Shown here: in pieces, positions 1-6,534 of the stretch
Layout: each line of letters begins with the position of its first letter
How positions within the stretch are numbered: position 1 is the first letter of the stretch
Source of the DNA: JBFWNZ01 sp050250795
Lineage (GTDB): Bacteria > Pseudomonadota > Alphaproteobacteria > UBA8366
DNA length: 9,043 nucleotides
Assembly (NCBI GenBank): GCA_050250795.1
Contig: JBFWNZ010000144.1
Coordinates: 1-9,043, forward strand
Reading direction: 5' to 3'
Made by a program: the position numbers and the translations under genes
Notes under the pieces: model-generated
Seen by the model: the letters and a program-made list of their open reading frames with translations, nothing else
Database searches by the model: none
Told to the model about the DNA's origin: nothing

Positions 1-1
1 G

Positions 2-397
2 CAGATGCATGTGAGCCTGGTGGTGCGCGAGACGGCGGCGGAGGCGGAGGAGGCCTCGCAATGGCTGGCCGAGCGCGTGGACCCCGTGGTCACGGCGGAA
101 TATCTGATGGGCATGCGCGGGTCGAGCACGACCTATGACGACGTGTATCGCGAGCTGGGCGAGCTGGATCTGCGCAAGATCGGGCTGTCGGCCGGGGCCA
201 GCAAGATGCATGGCAGCGCCGACGAGGTGGCCGACCGGATCGCCGATCTGCATCGCAATTTCGGCGCGGACGGGTTGGCGCTCACCCTGCCGATCTGGTC
301 GCCGGAGGAAATCCGCCGGGTGGGCGAATTGCTGCTGCCGCGGCTGAAGGCGCGCGGGGTGTGGTCGCCGCCGGAGACGCGGAACTGGTCGTGGTAG
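2..397 (+). CDS. LLM class flavin-dependent oxidoreductase, C-terminal part (5' end outside window)
   Basis: The reading frame is open to the left edge and ends at TAG 395-397, so only about the last 131 residues of a protein that is normally about 330-350 residues are visible. The segment with HGSADEVADRIADL, a GADGLALTLP strand, then EIRRVGELLLPRLKARG is the usual end of luciferase-like monooxygenases: a substrate-filter helix, the last strand of the TIM barrel and a closing helix. These enzymes use reduced FMN or F420 to oxidise small organic molecules in the cytoplasm. The FMN-binding N-terminal part is not visible, so cofactor and substrate cannot be told. The ATG at position 5 is an internal Met, not the start. 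The last 35 bases of the gene, including the stop, are duplicated 180 bases downstream (543-586). Confidence 0.8.
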   Translation, partial: QMHVSLVVRETAAEAEEASQWLAERVDPVVTAEYLMGMRGSSTTYDDVYRELGELDLRKIGLSAGASKMHGSADEVADRIADLHRNFGADGLALTLPIWSPEEIRRVGELLLPRLKARGVWSPPETRNWSW

Positions 398-406
398 GCG
401 GGGGCG
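363..406 (+). repeat. Direct repeat of the LLM gene's 3' end, copy 1
   Basis: This 44-base stretch covers the last 11 codons of the LLM gene, its TAG and nine bases beyond. It recurs at 543-586 with 40 of 44 matches, exactly 180 bases downstream. The four differences (369/549, 378/558, 386/566, 389/569) are all C/T transitions. Confidence 0.8.
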
Positions 407-432
407 GGGCTGTGCCATGTCCCGCCGGCCTC

Positions 433-473
433 GTGCCGCTGGCCCTGGATTCCCGCGTTCGCGGGAATGACGG
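433..473 (+). repeat. Dispersed palindromic element type A, copy 1
   Basis: This element contains a perfect 9-base inverted repeat, ATTCCCGCG-TT-CGCGGGAAT (449-468), followed by GACGG. Copy 2 lies at 697-737 (3 differences in 41 bases, one of which breaks the outer part of the stem). The 'TTCCCGC..GCGGGAATGACGG' type is a familiar dispersed intergenic repeat of proteobacterial genomes (REP/MITE-like). It has no coding capacity of its own. Confidence 0.75.
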
Positions 474-492
474 CCTGGGGGACAATCCACGC

Positions 493-548
493 CGTCATTC
501 CGGCCGTAGCGCAGCGGAGAGCCGGAATCCAGGGGGCCGGCAGGTCGC
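493..548 (+). repeat. Dispersed palindromic element type B, copy 1
   Basis: This element begins CGTCATTCCGGCC and ends CCGGAATCCAGGGGGCC plus a GGCAGGTCGC tail. Its 8-base arms ATTCCGGC (497-504) and GCCGGAAT (521-528) pair perfectly around a GC-rich loop. Copy 2 lies at 760-815 with only two differences in 56 bases. Elements A and B occur in the same order in both copies, 19-22 bases apart, so the pair behaves as one composite unit. Confidence 0.75.
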
Positions 549-586
549 TGCCGGAGATGCGGAACCGGCCGTGGTAGGCGGGGGCG
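543..586 (+). repeat. Direct repeat of the LLM gene's 3' end, copy 2
   Basis: This is the second copy of 363-406, 40 of 44 matching, including the former stop codon. It starts inside the tail of palindromic element B copy 1, so the gene end and the repeat tail share the sequence GGTCGC. It is non-coding here. It shows that the repeat cluster was built by a local duplication that included the end of the LLM gene, or by a repeat carrying that sequence landing at the gene's end. Confidence 0.7.
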
Positions 587-609
587 CTTTCGGCACCGCG
601 GCCGATCCC

Positions 610-634
610 CTCATCCTGAGCGTGACGAAGGATG
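610..634 (+). repeat. Dispersed element type C (CTCATCCTGAGC...), left arm of an inverted pair
   Basis: This 25-base unit CTCATCCTGAG...GACGAAGGATG is followed at 669-693 by its reverse complement with two mismatches, 34 bases apart. The left copy also has a short internal hairpin (CTCATCC/GGATGAG, 610-636). Sequences of this kind are common dispersed intergenic repeats in alphaproteobacteria, independent of types A and B. Confidence 0.65.
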
Positions 635-668
635 AGGCCGCGCGTTGTGGGGCCCGCGCCTTTCCCTG

Positions 669-693
669 CATCCTTCGTCGGGCTCAGGATGAG
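669..693 (-). repeat. Dispersed element type C, right arm of the inverted pair
   Basis: This is the reverse complement of 610-634 with two mismatches in 25 bases. A transcript through 610-693 could fold into a long stem with a 34-base loop, which might act as a weak terminator or an RNA-end protector behind the LLM gene. No T-run follows, so a classical intrinsic terminator is not supported. Confidence 0.65.
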
Positions 694-696
694 GAT

Positions 697-737
697 GTGC
701 CGCTGGCCCCGGAGTCCCGCCTTCGCGGGAATGACGG
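697..737 (+). repeat. Dispersed palindromic element type A, copy 2
   Basis: This second copy of 433-473 sits 264 bases downstream. The differences are T446/C710, T450/G714 and G457/C721. The last two fall in the palindrome arm, so this copy has lost part of the perfect stem and looks like the older or less constrained one. Confidence 0.7.
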
Positions 738-759
738 TTCAGGGGATGACACCTTGACC

Positions 760-815
760 CGTCATTCCGGCCGCAGCGAAGCGGAGAGCCGGAATCCAGG
801 GGGCCGGCAGGTCGC
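760..815 (+). repeat. Dispersed palindromic element type B, copy 2
   Basis: This second copy of 493-548 has arms ATTCCGGC (764-771) and GCCGGAAT (788-795) intact. It ends about 50 bases before the TTG start of the first MFS gene, so the 5' flank of the carrier operon consists largely of repeat DNA. No promoter could be picked out between it and the gene. Confidence 0.7.
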
Positions 816-866
816 CGCGGGTTCTGAATGGGCGCGTCCGCCGGCATGACGGCCGAGGGGCGGGCG

Positions 867-2174
867 TTGAACGCGCCGCTGGCCGCGCGGCTGCTGGTCG
901 GGCGGGTGCCGTTCCATTACGGCTGGGTCGTGCTGGGCTGCGTGTGGTGCGCGGGCTTCGCGCGGCAGGGGCCGGCGGTGGCGACGCTGTCGGTGTTCTT
1001 CGCGCCGATGATGGCCGAGTTCGGCTGGACCAGCGCCGAGATTTCCGGCGCGGTGGCGCTGGGCGGGCTGCTCGCGGCCTTTGCCACGCCGATGCTGGGG
1101 CCGGTGCTGGACCGGCGCGGGGCGCGGCTGATCCTGTGCCTCGCGGTGGGGACGACGGGGGTGGCGGCGCTGCTGCTGTCGCAGGTGGGCTCGCTGCTGC
1201 AATTCTATCTGCTGTTCTGCATCGCGCGGATGAACTTTGCCGGGCCGTTCGACCTGGGCATCTATGGCGCGGTCAGCAACTGGTTCGTCGCGCGGCGGCG
1301 GCTGGCGACGGCCATCGCCACCTCGGGCCACACGGCGGGCATGATCGCGATGCCGCTGCTGGTCGCCTGGGCGGTGGCGGGGGGCTCGTTCCTGGGGCTG
1401 GAGGGCTGGCGCGCCGGCTGGGCCGCGGTGGGCGCGGCGGTGCTGGCGCTGGGCGTGCCGATCTGGCTGCTGACGGTGCGGCGGCCCGAGGATGTGGGGC
1501 TGCTGCCCGACCGGGCGGCGGGCGGCGCGGCGGCGGGCGGCGCGCCGGAGCCGCGCTTCACCCGCGCCCAGGCGCTGCGCACGCCGACATTCTGGTGCCT
1601 CGCCGCCTTTACCATGCTGGTGTTCCCGGTGCAGGCAGGGGTGAGCCTGCACCAGGCGCCGCACATGATCGAGCGCGGCATCGACCCGGCGCTGGCGGCG
1701 GCCGCGGTCAGCAGCTTCGGCCTCGCGGTCGGGATCGGCGGCTTCGCCGTGGGCTTCCTGCCGCGCCAGGTGCCGGTGGGCGCGGCGCTCGCCCTGCCGG
1801 CGGTGCTGCTCTCGGCCTCGGCGGCGCTGATGACGACGGTGACGGCACCGGCGATGGGCTTCGCCGCGGCGATGCTGTTCGGGCTGGGCTTCGGCGGGGT
1901 GGTGACATTGCTGCCGGTCGCCTGGGCCGACTCCTTCGGGCGCACCAGCTTCGGCGCCATCCGAGGCGTGGCGCTGACGCTTCAGGTGCTAGCCCAGGCG
2001 GGCGGGCCGATGCTGTCGGGCCTGCTGCACGACATCACCGGCGACTATGTCGCCTCGCTCGCCAGCTTCTCCGGCTTCGCCGGGCTGGCGGTCGTGGTCG
2101 CCCTGCTGCTGCGCCGGCCGAAACCGGCGGCAGAGGCCGCGGAGGATGGCCCGGCGCCCGCGCGCGTTGCATAG
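867..2174 (+). CDS. MFS transporter, paralogue 1 (435 aa, TTG start)
   Basis: This is an inner-membrane carrier of the major facilitator superfamily with about 12 hydrophobic segments and a hydrophilic central loop near residues 205-240. The loop after the second segment holds the MFS signature GPVLDRRGARLIL (Asp82, Arg83, Gly85). HYGWVVLGCVW at the N-terminus and RRPEDVGLLPD (205-215) are typical of the monocarboxylate/oxalate-formate branch, so a small organic acid is a reasonable but unproven substrate. ATGs at 828 and 846 have no ribosome site. TTG 867 follows GAGGGG (855-860) and aligns without gaps with the ATG of the downstream paralogue (2202, offset 1335), giving 435 versus 436 residues, so TTG is preferred. 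The gene is 27 bases upstream of its duplicate and probably co-transcribed with it. Confidence 0.85.
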   Translation: MNAPLAARLLVGRVPFHYGWVVLGCVWCAGFARQGPAVATLSVFFAPMMAEFGWTSAEISGAVALGGLLAAFATPMLGPVLDRRGARLILCLAVGTTGVAALLLSQVGSLLQFYLLFCIARMNFAGPFDLGIYGAVSNWFVARRRLATAIATSGHTAGMIAMPLLVAWAVAGGSFLGLEGWRAGWAAVGAAVLALGVPIWLLTVRRPEDVGLLPDRAAGGAAAGGAPEPRFTRAQALRTPTFWCLAAFTMLVFPVQAGVSLHQAPHMIERGIDPALAAAAVSSFGLAVGIGGFAVGFLPRQVPVGAALALPAVLLSASAALMTTVTAPAMGFAAAMLFGLGFGGVVTLLPVAWADSFGRTSFGAIRGVALTLQVLAQAGGPMLSGLLHDITGDYVASLASFSGFAGLAVVVALLLRRPKPAAEAAEDGPAPARVA

Positions 2175-2201
2175 TGCCGCGCCGCCCAGGACGCCCATCG
2201 G

Positions 2202-3512
2202 ATGAACGCCCCCTTTGCCGCCCGTTTCCTCGCCGCCCGCCTGCCCGTGCATTACGGCTGGGTGATGCTGGGCTGCGTGTGGTGCGCGGCCTTTGCCCGG
2301 CAGGGCGCGGCGGTGGCGGTGCTGTCGGTGTTCCTGCGCCCGATGATGGGCGAGTTCGGCTGGTCGAGCGCGGAAATCTCGGGCGCCGCTTCGCTGGGCG
2401 GGCTGCTGGCGGGGTTCGTGTCGCCGCTGCTGGGGCCGGTGCTGGACCGGCGCGGCGCGCGGCTGATCCTGTGCGCGGCGGTGGCCTCGACGGGGGCGGC
2501 GGCGCTGCTGCTGTCGCAGGTGGGCTCGCTGCTCCAGTTCTATCTGCTGTTCTGCCTCGCGCGGATGAATTTCGCCGGGCCGTTCGACCTCGGCATCTAT
2601 GGCGCGGTCAACAACTGGTTCGTGGCGCGGCGAAGGCTGGCCACCGCCATCGCGAATTCCGCCAACACCACGGGGCTGGTCGTGCTGCCGCTGCTGGTCG
2701 CCTGGGCGACGGCGGGGGACGGGCTGCCGGGGGCGCCGGGCTGGCGCGCCGGCTGGGTGGCGGTGGGCCTCGCGGTGCTGGCGGTGGGCTTCGTGCCGGT
2801 CTGGCTGCTGGCGGTGCGGCGGCCCGAGGATCTGGGCCTCGCGCCCGACCGCTTCCAGCCCGCCGGGCCCGCAGCGGCGCCGGGCGTGCCGCCGCCGCCC
2901 GAGCCGGGCTTCACCCGCGCCCAGGCGCTGCGGACATCGGCCTTCTGGTGCCTCGCGCTCTATACCGCGATGCTGTTCCCGGTGCAGGCGGGGGCGAGCC
3001 TGCATCAGGCGGCGCATCTGATCGAGCGCGGGCTGAGCCCGGCGGCGGCGGCCGCGGCGGTCAGCGCCTTCGGCCTGTCGACCGGAATCGGCAGCGTGGC
3101 GGCGGGCCTGCTGCCGCGCCGCCTGCCGGCCGCGGCGGGGCTGGCGGGAATGGCGGCGGCCTTTCTCGCCTCGATGCTGCTGATGGCCGAGGCGGCCTCG
3201 CCGGTCGCGGGCTTTGCGGCGGTGATGCTGCTGGGCGCCGGCTTCGGCGGCATCATGACCCTGCTCACCGTCGCCTGGGCCGATTATTTCGGCCGCGCCA
3301 GCTTCGGCGCGATCCGCGGCGTGGCGCTGGCGATCCAGGTGTTGGCCCAGGCGGGCGGGCCGATCCTGTCGGGCCTGCTGCACGACCTGACCGGCAGCTA
3401 TACCGCCTCGCTGCATGCGTTCGCCGGGTTCTCGGCCGTGGCGCTGGTCGCGGCCATCCTGGTGCGCCGGCCGCGCGCGCCGGGCGGGACAGCCGCCGCG
3501 CCTGCGCTATAG
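2202..3512 (+). CDS. MFS transporter, paralogue 2 (436 aa)
   Basis: This is a second MFS carrier, collinear with paralogue 1 over its whole length, roughly two thirds identical by eye. It has the same signature GPVLDRRGARLIL (residues 78-90), the same LLLSQVGSLLQFYLLF core and a slightly longer, proline-rich central loop (PAAAPGVPPPPEP). Starts align exactly; AGGA at 2188-2191 is a modest ribosome site. Stretches of DNA up to 36 bases are identical between the copies (1163-1198 and 2498-2533), which points to a tandem duplication. Differences concentrate in the C-terminal half and in the substrate-facing segments NSANTTGLVVLP versus TSGHTAGMIAMP, so the two may differ in substrate. It precedes the molybdenum hydroxylase subunit by 46 bases, suggesting that it imports that enzyme's substrate or a related compound. 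Confidence 0.9.
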   Translation: MNAPFAARFLAARLPVHYGWVMLGCVWCAAFARQGAAVAVLSVFLRPMMGEFGWSSAEISGAASLGGLLAGFVSPLLGPVLDRRGARLILCAAVASTGAAALLLSQVGSLLQFYLLFCLARMNFAGPFDLGIYGAVNNWFVARRRLATAIANSANTTGLVVLPLLVAWATAGDGLPGAPGWRAGWVAVGLAVLAVGFVPVWLLAVRRPEDLGLAPDRFQPAGPAAAPGVPPPPEPGFTRAQALRTSAFWCLALYTAMLFPVQAGASLHQAAHLIERGLSPAAAAAAVSAFGLSTGIGSVAAGLLPRRLPAAAGLAGMAAAFLASMLLMAEAASPVAGFAAVMLLGAGFGGIMTLLTVAWADYFGRASFGAIRGVALAIQVLAQAGGPILSGLLHDLTGSYTASLHAFAGFSAVALVAAILVRRPRAPGGTAAAPAL

Positions 3513-3514
3513 TG

Positions 3515-3527
3515 CGGAACGGTTCCG
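3515..3527. promoter_or_regulatory. 13-base palindrome CGGAAC-G-GTTCCG between MFS 2 and the hydroxylase gene
   Basis: This is a perfect inverted repeat centred on 3521, starting three bases after the MFS stop and 31 bases before the next start codon. It could be an operator or a short hairpin. There is no T-run, so it is not a terminator. The function is unproven and the arms are short enough to arise by chance in GC-rich DNA. Confidence 0.25.
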
Positions 3528-3558
3528 GCAAGAGGGCCGCTAGCGAGGAGGGAGTGGG

Positions 3559-5895
3559 ATGACACGTTTCGCCGTCGGCCAGCCGGTGTCGCGCCTGGAG
3601 GATCCGCGCCTGTTGCGCGGGCAGGGGCGGTTCCTCGACGACATGCGGATGGATGGGCTGACGCGCGCCTATGTCCTGCGCTCGCCGCATCCGCATGCCG
3701 CAATCCGCGGCATCGACACCGCTGCCGCCAAGGCGATGCCGGGGGTGCTGCTGGTGCTGACGGGCGCGGATTACGCCGCCTCGGGCCTTGCGCCCATCCC
3801 CTGCGTCATGCCCTTCGCGGTGCATCGCCCCGACGGCTCCGACCTCTACCGCCCGACCCGGCCGGCGCTGGCGCGGGACCGCGTGCGCTTCGTCGGCGAT
3901 GCGGTGGCGCTGGTGGTGGCGGAGACGCTGACCCAGGCGCGCGACGCGGCCGAGGCCATCGAGATCGACTACGACCCGCTGCCGGCGGTGCCGGACATCG
4001 CGGCGGCCGGGGCGGCGGGCGCGCCGCTGATCTGGGAGGACTGCCCCGGCAATCTCTGCTTCCTGTGGGACGAGGGCGACGCCAAGGCGGTGGCGGCGGC
4101 GCTGGCGACGGCGCCCATCGTGGTGCGCGACCGCATCGTGAACCAGCGCATCAGCGCCAACTCGATGGAGCCGCGCGGCGCCATCGCGGTGTGGGACGAG
4201 GGGGCGGGGCGCTTCACCCTGCATGCCGGGCTGAACCGGCCGCATGCGGTGCGCCAGGATTTGGCGCAGAACATCTTCGGCCTGCCGGAATCGGCGCTGC
4301 GGCTGGTCGCGCCCGATATGGGCGGCAGCTTCGGCATGAAGGGCGGCACCTACCCTGAGAATGTGCTGGTGCTGTGGGCGGCCCGCCTGCTGGGCCGGCC
4401 GGTGAAATGGGTCGCCGACCGCTCCGAGAGCTTCATGAGCGACAACCATTCCCGCGACGACGTGATCGAGGCGGCGCTGGCGCTGGATGCCGACGGCCGG
4501 TTCCTGGCGATGAAGGTGGAGGCGGAGGGCAGCCTGGGCGCCTATCTGGCCAGCATGGGGCCGCAGCCGAAGATCGGCAATCTGGGCACGCTCGCGGGCG
4601 TCTACACCACGCCGGCGATCCATGTGCGGATGACCGGGCGCTTCACCAACGCCAACCCCGTCTCGCCCTATCGCGGCTCGGGCCGGCCCGAGGCCTGCTA
4701 TGTTATGGAGCGGATGGTCGACCGGGCCGCGAAGCGGATGGGCATCGACCCGGCCGAGCTGCGCCGCCGCAACCTGATCCCGCCCGACCGCTTCCCCTAC
4801 AAGACCGCGCTCGCCTTCACCTATGACAGCGGCGATTTCGAGGGCTGCCTGGACAAGGCGCTGGCGGCGGCCGACTGGGCCGGGTTCCCGGCGCGGCGGC
4901 GCGCGGCCGAGGCGCGCGGCATGCTGCGCGGCATCGGGCTGTCCATGCCCATCGAACAGGCGGGCGGCCGCTTCTGGGGCGAGATGGCGACGCTCCGCGT
5001 CGAGCCGGACGGGGCGGTGACGCTCGCCATCGGCACGGTCGACTGGGGCATGGGCCACAGGACGGCCTTCACCCAGATGATCTGCGAGCGCCTCGGCGTG
5101 GCGCCCGAGGCGGTGCGGGTGGTGGAGGGCGACACGGATGCCGTGGCGCTGGGCAACGGCACGGCGGGCTCGCGCGGCATGGGCATGGGCGGCAGCGCCA
5201 TCTACCGCGCCGCCGACAAGCTGATCGAGAAGGGGCGGCGGATCGCGGCGCATGCGCTGGAGGCGGCGGTGGACGACATCGCCTTTGCCGACGGCCGATT
5301 CACGGTGGCCGGCACCGACCGCGGCCTCGACTTCAACGCGGTGGCAAGGCTCGCCTTCACCGGGGCGAAGCTGCCGCCCGACATCGACCCCGGCCTGACC
5401 GAGACCGGCGTCTGGGCGGCCAGCGTGCCGACCTTCCCCAACGGCGCCCATATCTGCGAGGTGGAGATCGACCCCGAGACGGGGGTGGTGCGCCCGGTCG
5501 CCTATACCGTGGTCGACGATGTGGGCACGGTGGTGAACCCGCTGCTGCTCAAGGGCCAGATCCAGGGCGGGGTGGTCCAGGGCCTGGGCCAGGTGCTGGG
5601 CGAGCGCATCGTCTACGACCCGCAATCGGGCCAGCTTCTGACCGCCAGCTTCACCGACTATGTCATGCCGCGCGCCGCCGATCTGTGCTTCATCGAGGTC
5701 GGATCGCATGCCGTCCCGACGCCGACCAACCCCACCGGCGCCAAGGGCGCGGGCGAAGCCGGCACCGTGGGCGCGCTGCCGGCCGCGATGAACGCGATCA
5801 ACGACGCGCTGGACTCGGCCGGCGCGGAGTGGGTGGAGATGCCGGCGACGGCGGAGCGGGTGTGGCGGGCGATCAGGGCGGCGCGATCTGTCTAG
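3559..5895 (+). CDS. Xanthine dehydrogenase family protein, molybdopterin-binding (CoxL-like) subunit
   Basis: This is the large catalytic subunit (778 aa, normal for the family, about 760-800) of a molybdenum hydroxylase, which hydroxylates or oxidises a substrate at a Mo-cytosine-dinucleotide centre in the cytoplasm. An N-terminal aldehyde-oxidase/xanthine-dehydrogenase a/b hammerhead covers about residues 16-135, followed by the two molybdopterin-binding domains. Visible motifs are GGSFGMKGG (255-263), the active-site loop PYRGSGRPEA (370-379) and AKGAGEAG (728-735) with the invariant catalytic Glu733. The loop lacks the Cys of true CO dehydrogenase (AYRCSFR) and resembles the form II type (AYRGAGR), so oxidation of CO is unlikely. 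An aldehyde or N-heterocycle is more plausible. GAGGAG (3545-3550) is a strong ribosome site. The FAD and 2Fe-2S partner subunits are absent from the window, so it must use partners encoded elsewhere. Confidence 0.88.
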   Translation: MTRFAVGQPVSRLEDPRLLRGQGRFLDDMRMDGLTRAYVLRSPHPHAAIRGIDTAAAKAMPGVLLVLTGADYAASGLAPIPCVMPFAVHRPDGSDLYRPTRPALARDRVRFVGDAVALVVAETLTQARDAAEAIEIDYDPLPAVPDIAAAGAAGAPLIWEDCPGNLCFLWDEGDAKAVAAALATAPIVVRDRIVNQRISANSMEPRGAIAVWDEGAGRFTLHAGLNRPHAVRQDLAQNIFGLPESALRLVAPDMGGSFGMKGGTYPENVLVLWAARLLGRPVKWVADRSESFMSDNHSRDDVIEAALALDADGRFLAMKVEAEGSLGAYLASMGPQPKIGNLGTLAGVYTTPAIHVRMTGRFTNANPVSPYRGSGRPEACYVMERMVDRAAKRMGIDPAELRRRNLIPPDRFPYKTALAFTYDSGDFEGCLDKALAAADWAGFPARRRAAEARGMLRGIGLSMPIEQAGGRFWGEMATLRVEPDGAVTLAIGTVDWGMGHRTAFTQMICERLGVAPEAVRVVEGDTDAVALGNGTAGSRGMGMGGSAIYRAADKLIEKGRRIAAHALEAAVDDIAFADGRFTVAGTDRGLDFNAVARLAFTGAKLPPDIDPGLTETGVWAASVPTFPNGAHICEVEIDPETGVVRPVAYTVVDDVGTVVNPLLLKGQIQGGVVQGLGQVLGERIVYDPQSGQLLTASFTDYVMPRAADLCFIEVGSHAVPTPTNPTGAKGAGEAGTVGALPAAMNAINDALDSAGAEWVEMPATAERVWRAIRAARSV

Positions 5896-5901
5896 CGGTT
5901 C

Positions 5902-5940
5902 TTGACATTTCTCGTAAGAATGTCCAGTGTTTCTGGACAT
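5902..5940 (+). promoter_or_regulatory. Probable higBA promoter/operator
   Basis: A perfect inverted repeat TGTCCAG-N5-CTGGACA (5921-5939) ends on the first base of the higB ATG. Immediately upstream is GACATT-N9-AATGTC (5904-5924), sharing the central arm. Read as half-sites, GACAT at 5904, its complement ATGTC at 5920 and GACAT at 5936 alternate in direction exactly 16 bases apart. TTGACA (5902-5907) matches a -35 box perfectly, though no good -10 hexamer is seen at the proper distance. Such antitoxins repress their own operon by binding palindromes here, so autoregulation by HigA is the likely role. Confidence 0.55.
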
Positions 5941-6217
5941 GATCCGGTCGTTCAGAAGCAAGGGGCTTCGCCGCTTCGCGGAGTTGGGCGATGCCTCGCG
6001 GTTGAGCGTGCAGAACCCGGATCGAATTCGCCGTATCCTGGCCGTGCTCAACGCGGCGGCGGCGCCCGAGGACATGAACCAGCCGGGCTGGCGCTTTCAC
6101 GCGCTGGCCGGCCGTGAAAAGGGCCGCTATGCCGTGAATGCCAGCGGCAACTGGCGCGTCACCTTCGCTTGGCAGGACGGTGACGCCCTCGACGTCGATT
6201 TGGAGGATTACCACTGA
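5939..6217 (+). CDS. higB: HigB-type (RelE superfamily) toxin
   Basis: This is a small ribosome-dependent mRNA interferase of the RelE/HigB fold, 92 aa, the usual family length. It shows the family landmarks: start MIRSFRSKGLRRFAELGD, the middle RIRRILAVLNAA and MNQPGWRFHALAG, and the ending GNWRVTFAWQDGDALDVDLEDYH, from about residue 70. The ATG at 5939 is chosen because homologues begin 'MI.SF' at this point; a GTG at 5927 in the same frame would add four residues. No clear ribosome site precedes it, consistent with weak toxin translation. The stop overlaps the antitoxin start by one base. Toxin-first order is characteristic of higBA. It sits 43 bases behind the hydroxylase gene on the same strand but has its own operator-like sequence. 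Confidence 0.88.
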   Translation: MIRSFRSKGLRRFAELGDASRLSVQNPDRIRRILAVLNAAAAPEDMNQPGWRFHALAGREKGRYAVNASGNWRVTFAWQDGDALDVDLEDYH

Positions 6218-6534
6218 TGACCGGCAATCCCCTGCTCGCCGGGCTCAAGCCCACCCATCCGGGCGAGGTGCTGCGCGAGGATGTGCTGCCGAATCTCGGC
6301 CTATCCAAGGTGGCGGTGGCGCGGCGGCTCGGCATCTCGCGCGCCATGCTGTATGCGATCCTCGATGAGAGCGCCCCGATCTCTCCGGCGATGGCGCTGC
6401 GCCTCGGCCGGCTGCTGGGCACCAGCGCCGAGGTCTGGCTCAACCTGCAGCGCGACTACGACCTGCGCACCCTGGAGCCGCAGATGGCCGACGAACTGGA
6501 CCGCATCGAGGCGGTCCAGCCGGGGGCCGGCTGA
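6217..6534 (+). CDS. higA: HigA-type antitoxin, XRE-family HTH protein
   Basis: This is a 105-residue antitoxin that should bind and neutralise the upstream toxin and repress the operon. After the conserved opening KPTHPGEVLRED (11-22) comes a helix-turn-helix of the Xre/VapI type, about residues 29-50, with LSKVAVARRLGISRAMLYAIL. The family hallmark ISPAMALRLGRLLGTSAEVWLNLQRDYDL follows. The start ATG shares its A with the toxin TGA (TGATG), and GGAGGA (6202-6207), inside the toxin gene, is a strong ribosome site nine bases upstream. Antitoxin translation is therefore better supported than toxin translation, as expected for such modules. The gene converges on the damaged minus-strand operon, and no terminator is visible between them. 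Confidence 0.9.
   Translation: MTGNPLLAGLKPTHPGEVLREDVLPNLGLSKVAVARRLGISRAMLYAILDESAPISPAMALRLGRLLGTSAEVWLNLQRDYDLRTLEPQMADELDRIEAVQPGAG

Noticed and set aside
361..849. An open frame of 162 codons across the repeat region.
   Set aside because: It runs through duplicated palindromic repeats and includes the repeated tail of the LLM gene; the translation is repeat-derived and has no ribosome site.
398..866. A CRISPR array, suggested by regularly recurring repeats.
   Set aside because: There are only two copies of each element, the elements are palindromic and of different types, and spacing is irregular with no spacer-sized units.
944..3562. An 872-codon plus-strand open frame spanning both MFS genes in another frame.
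   Set aside because: Its translation is Gly/Ala/Arg-rich low-complexity sequence. It is the expected shadow frame of GC-rich genes, and the MFS frames carry clear family motifs.
3559..5895. Annotation as carbon monoxide dehydrogenase large subunit (coxL).
   Set aside because: The active-site loop lacks the Cys ligand of form I CO dehydrogenase (AYRCSFR), and the CoxM and CoxS genes are absent.
3265..6075. A 936-codon minus-strand open frame antisense to the hydroxylase gene.
   Set aside because: Its composition is His/Arg/Gly/Ala-rich with no motif. The absence of stops is caused by strong third-position GC bias in the sense gene.
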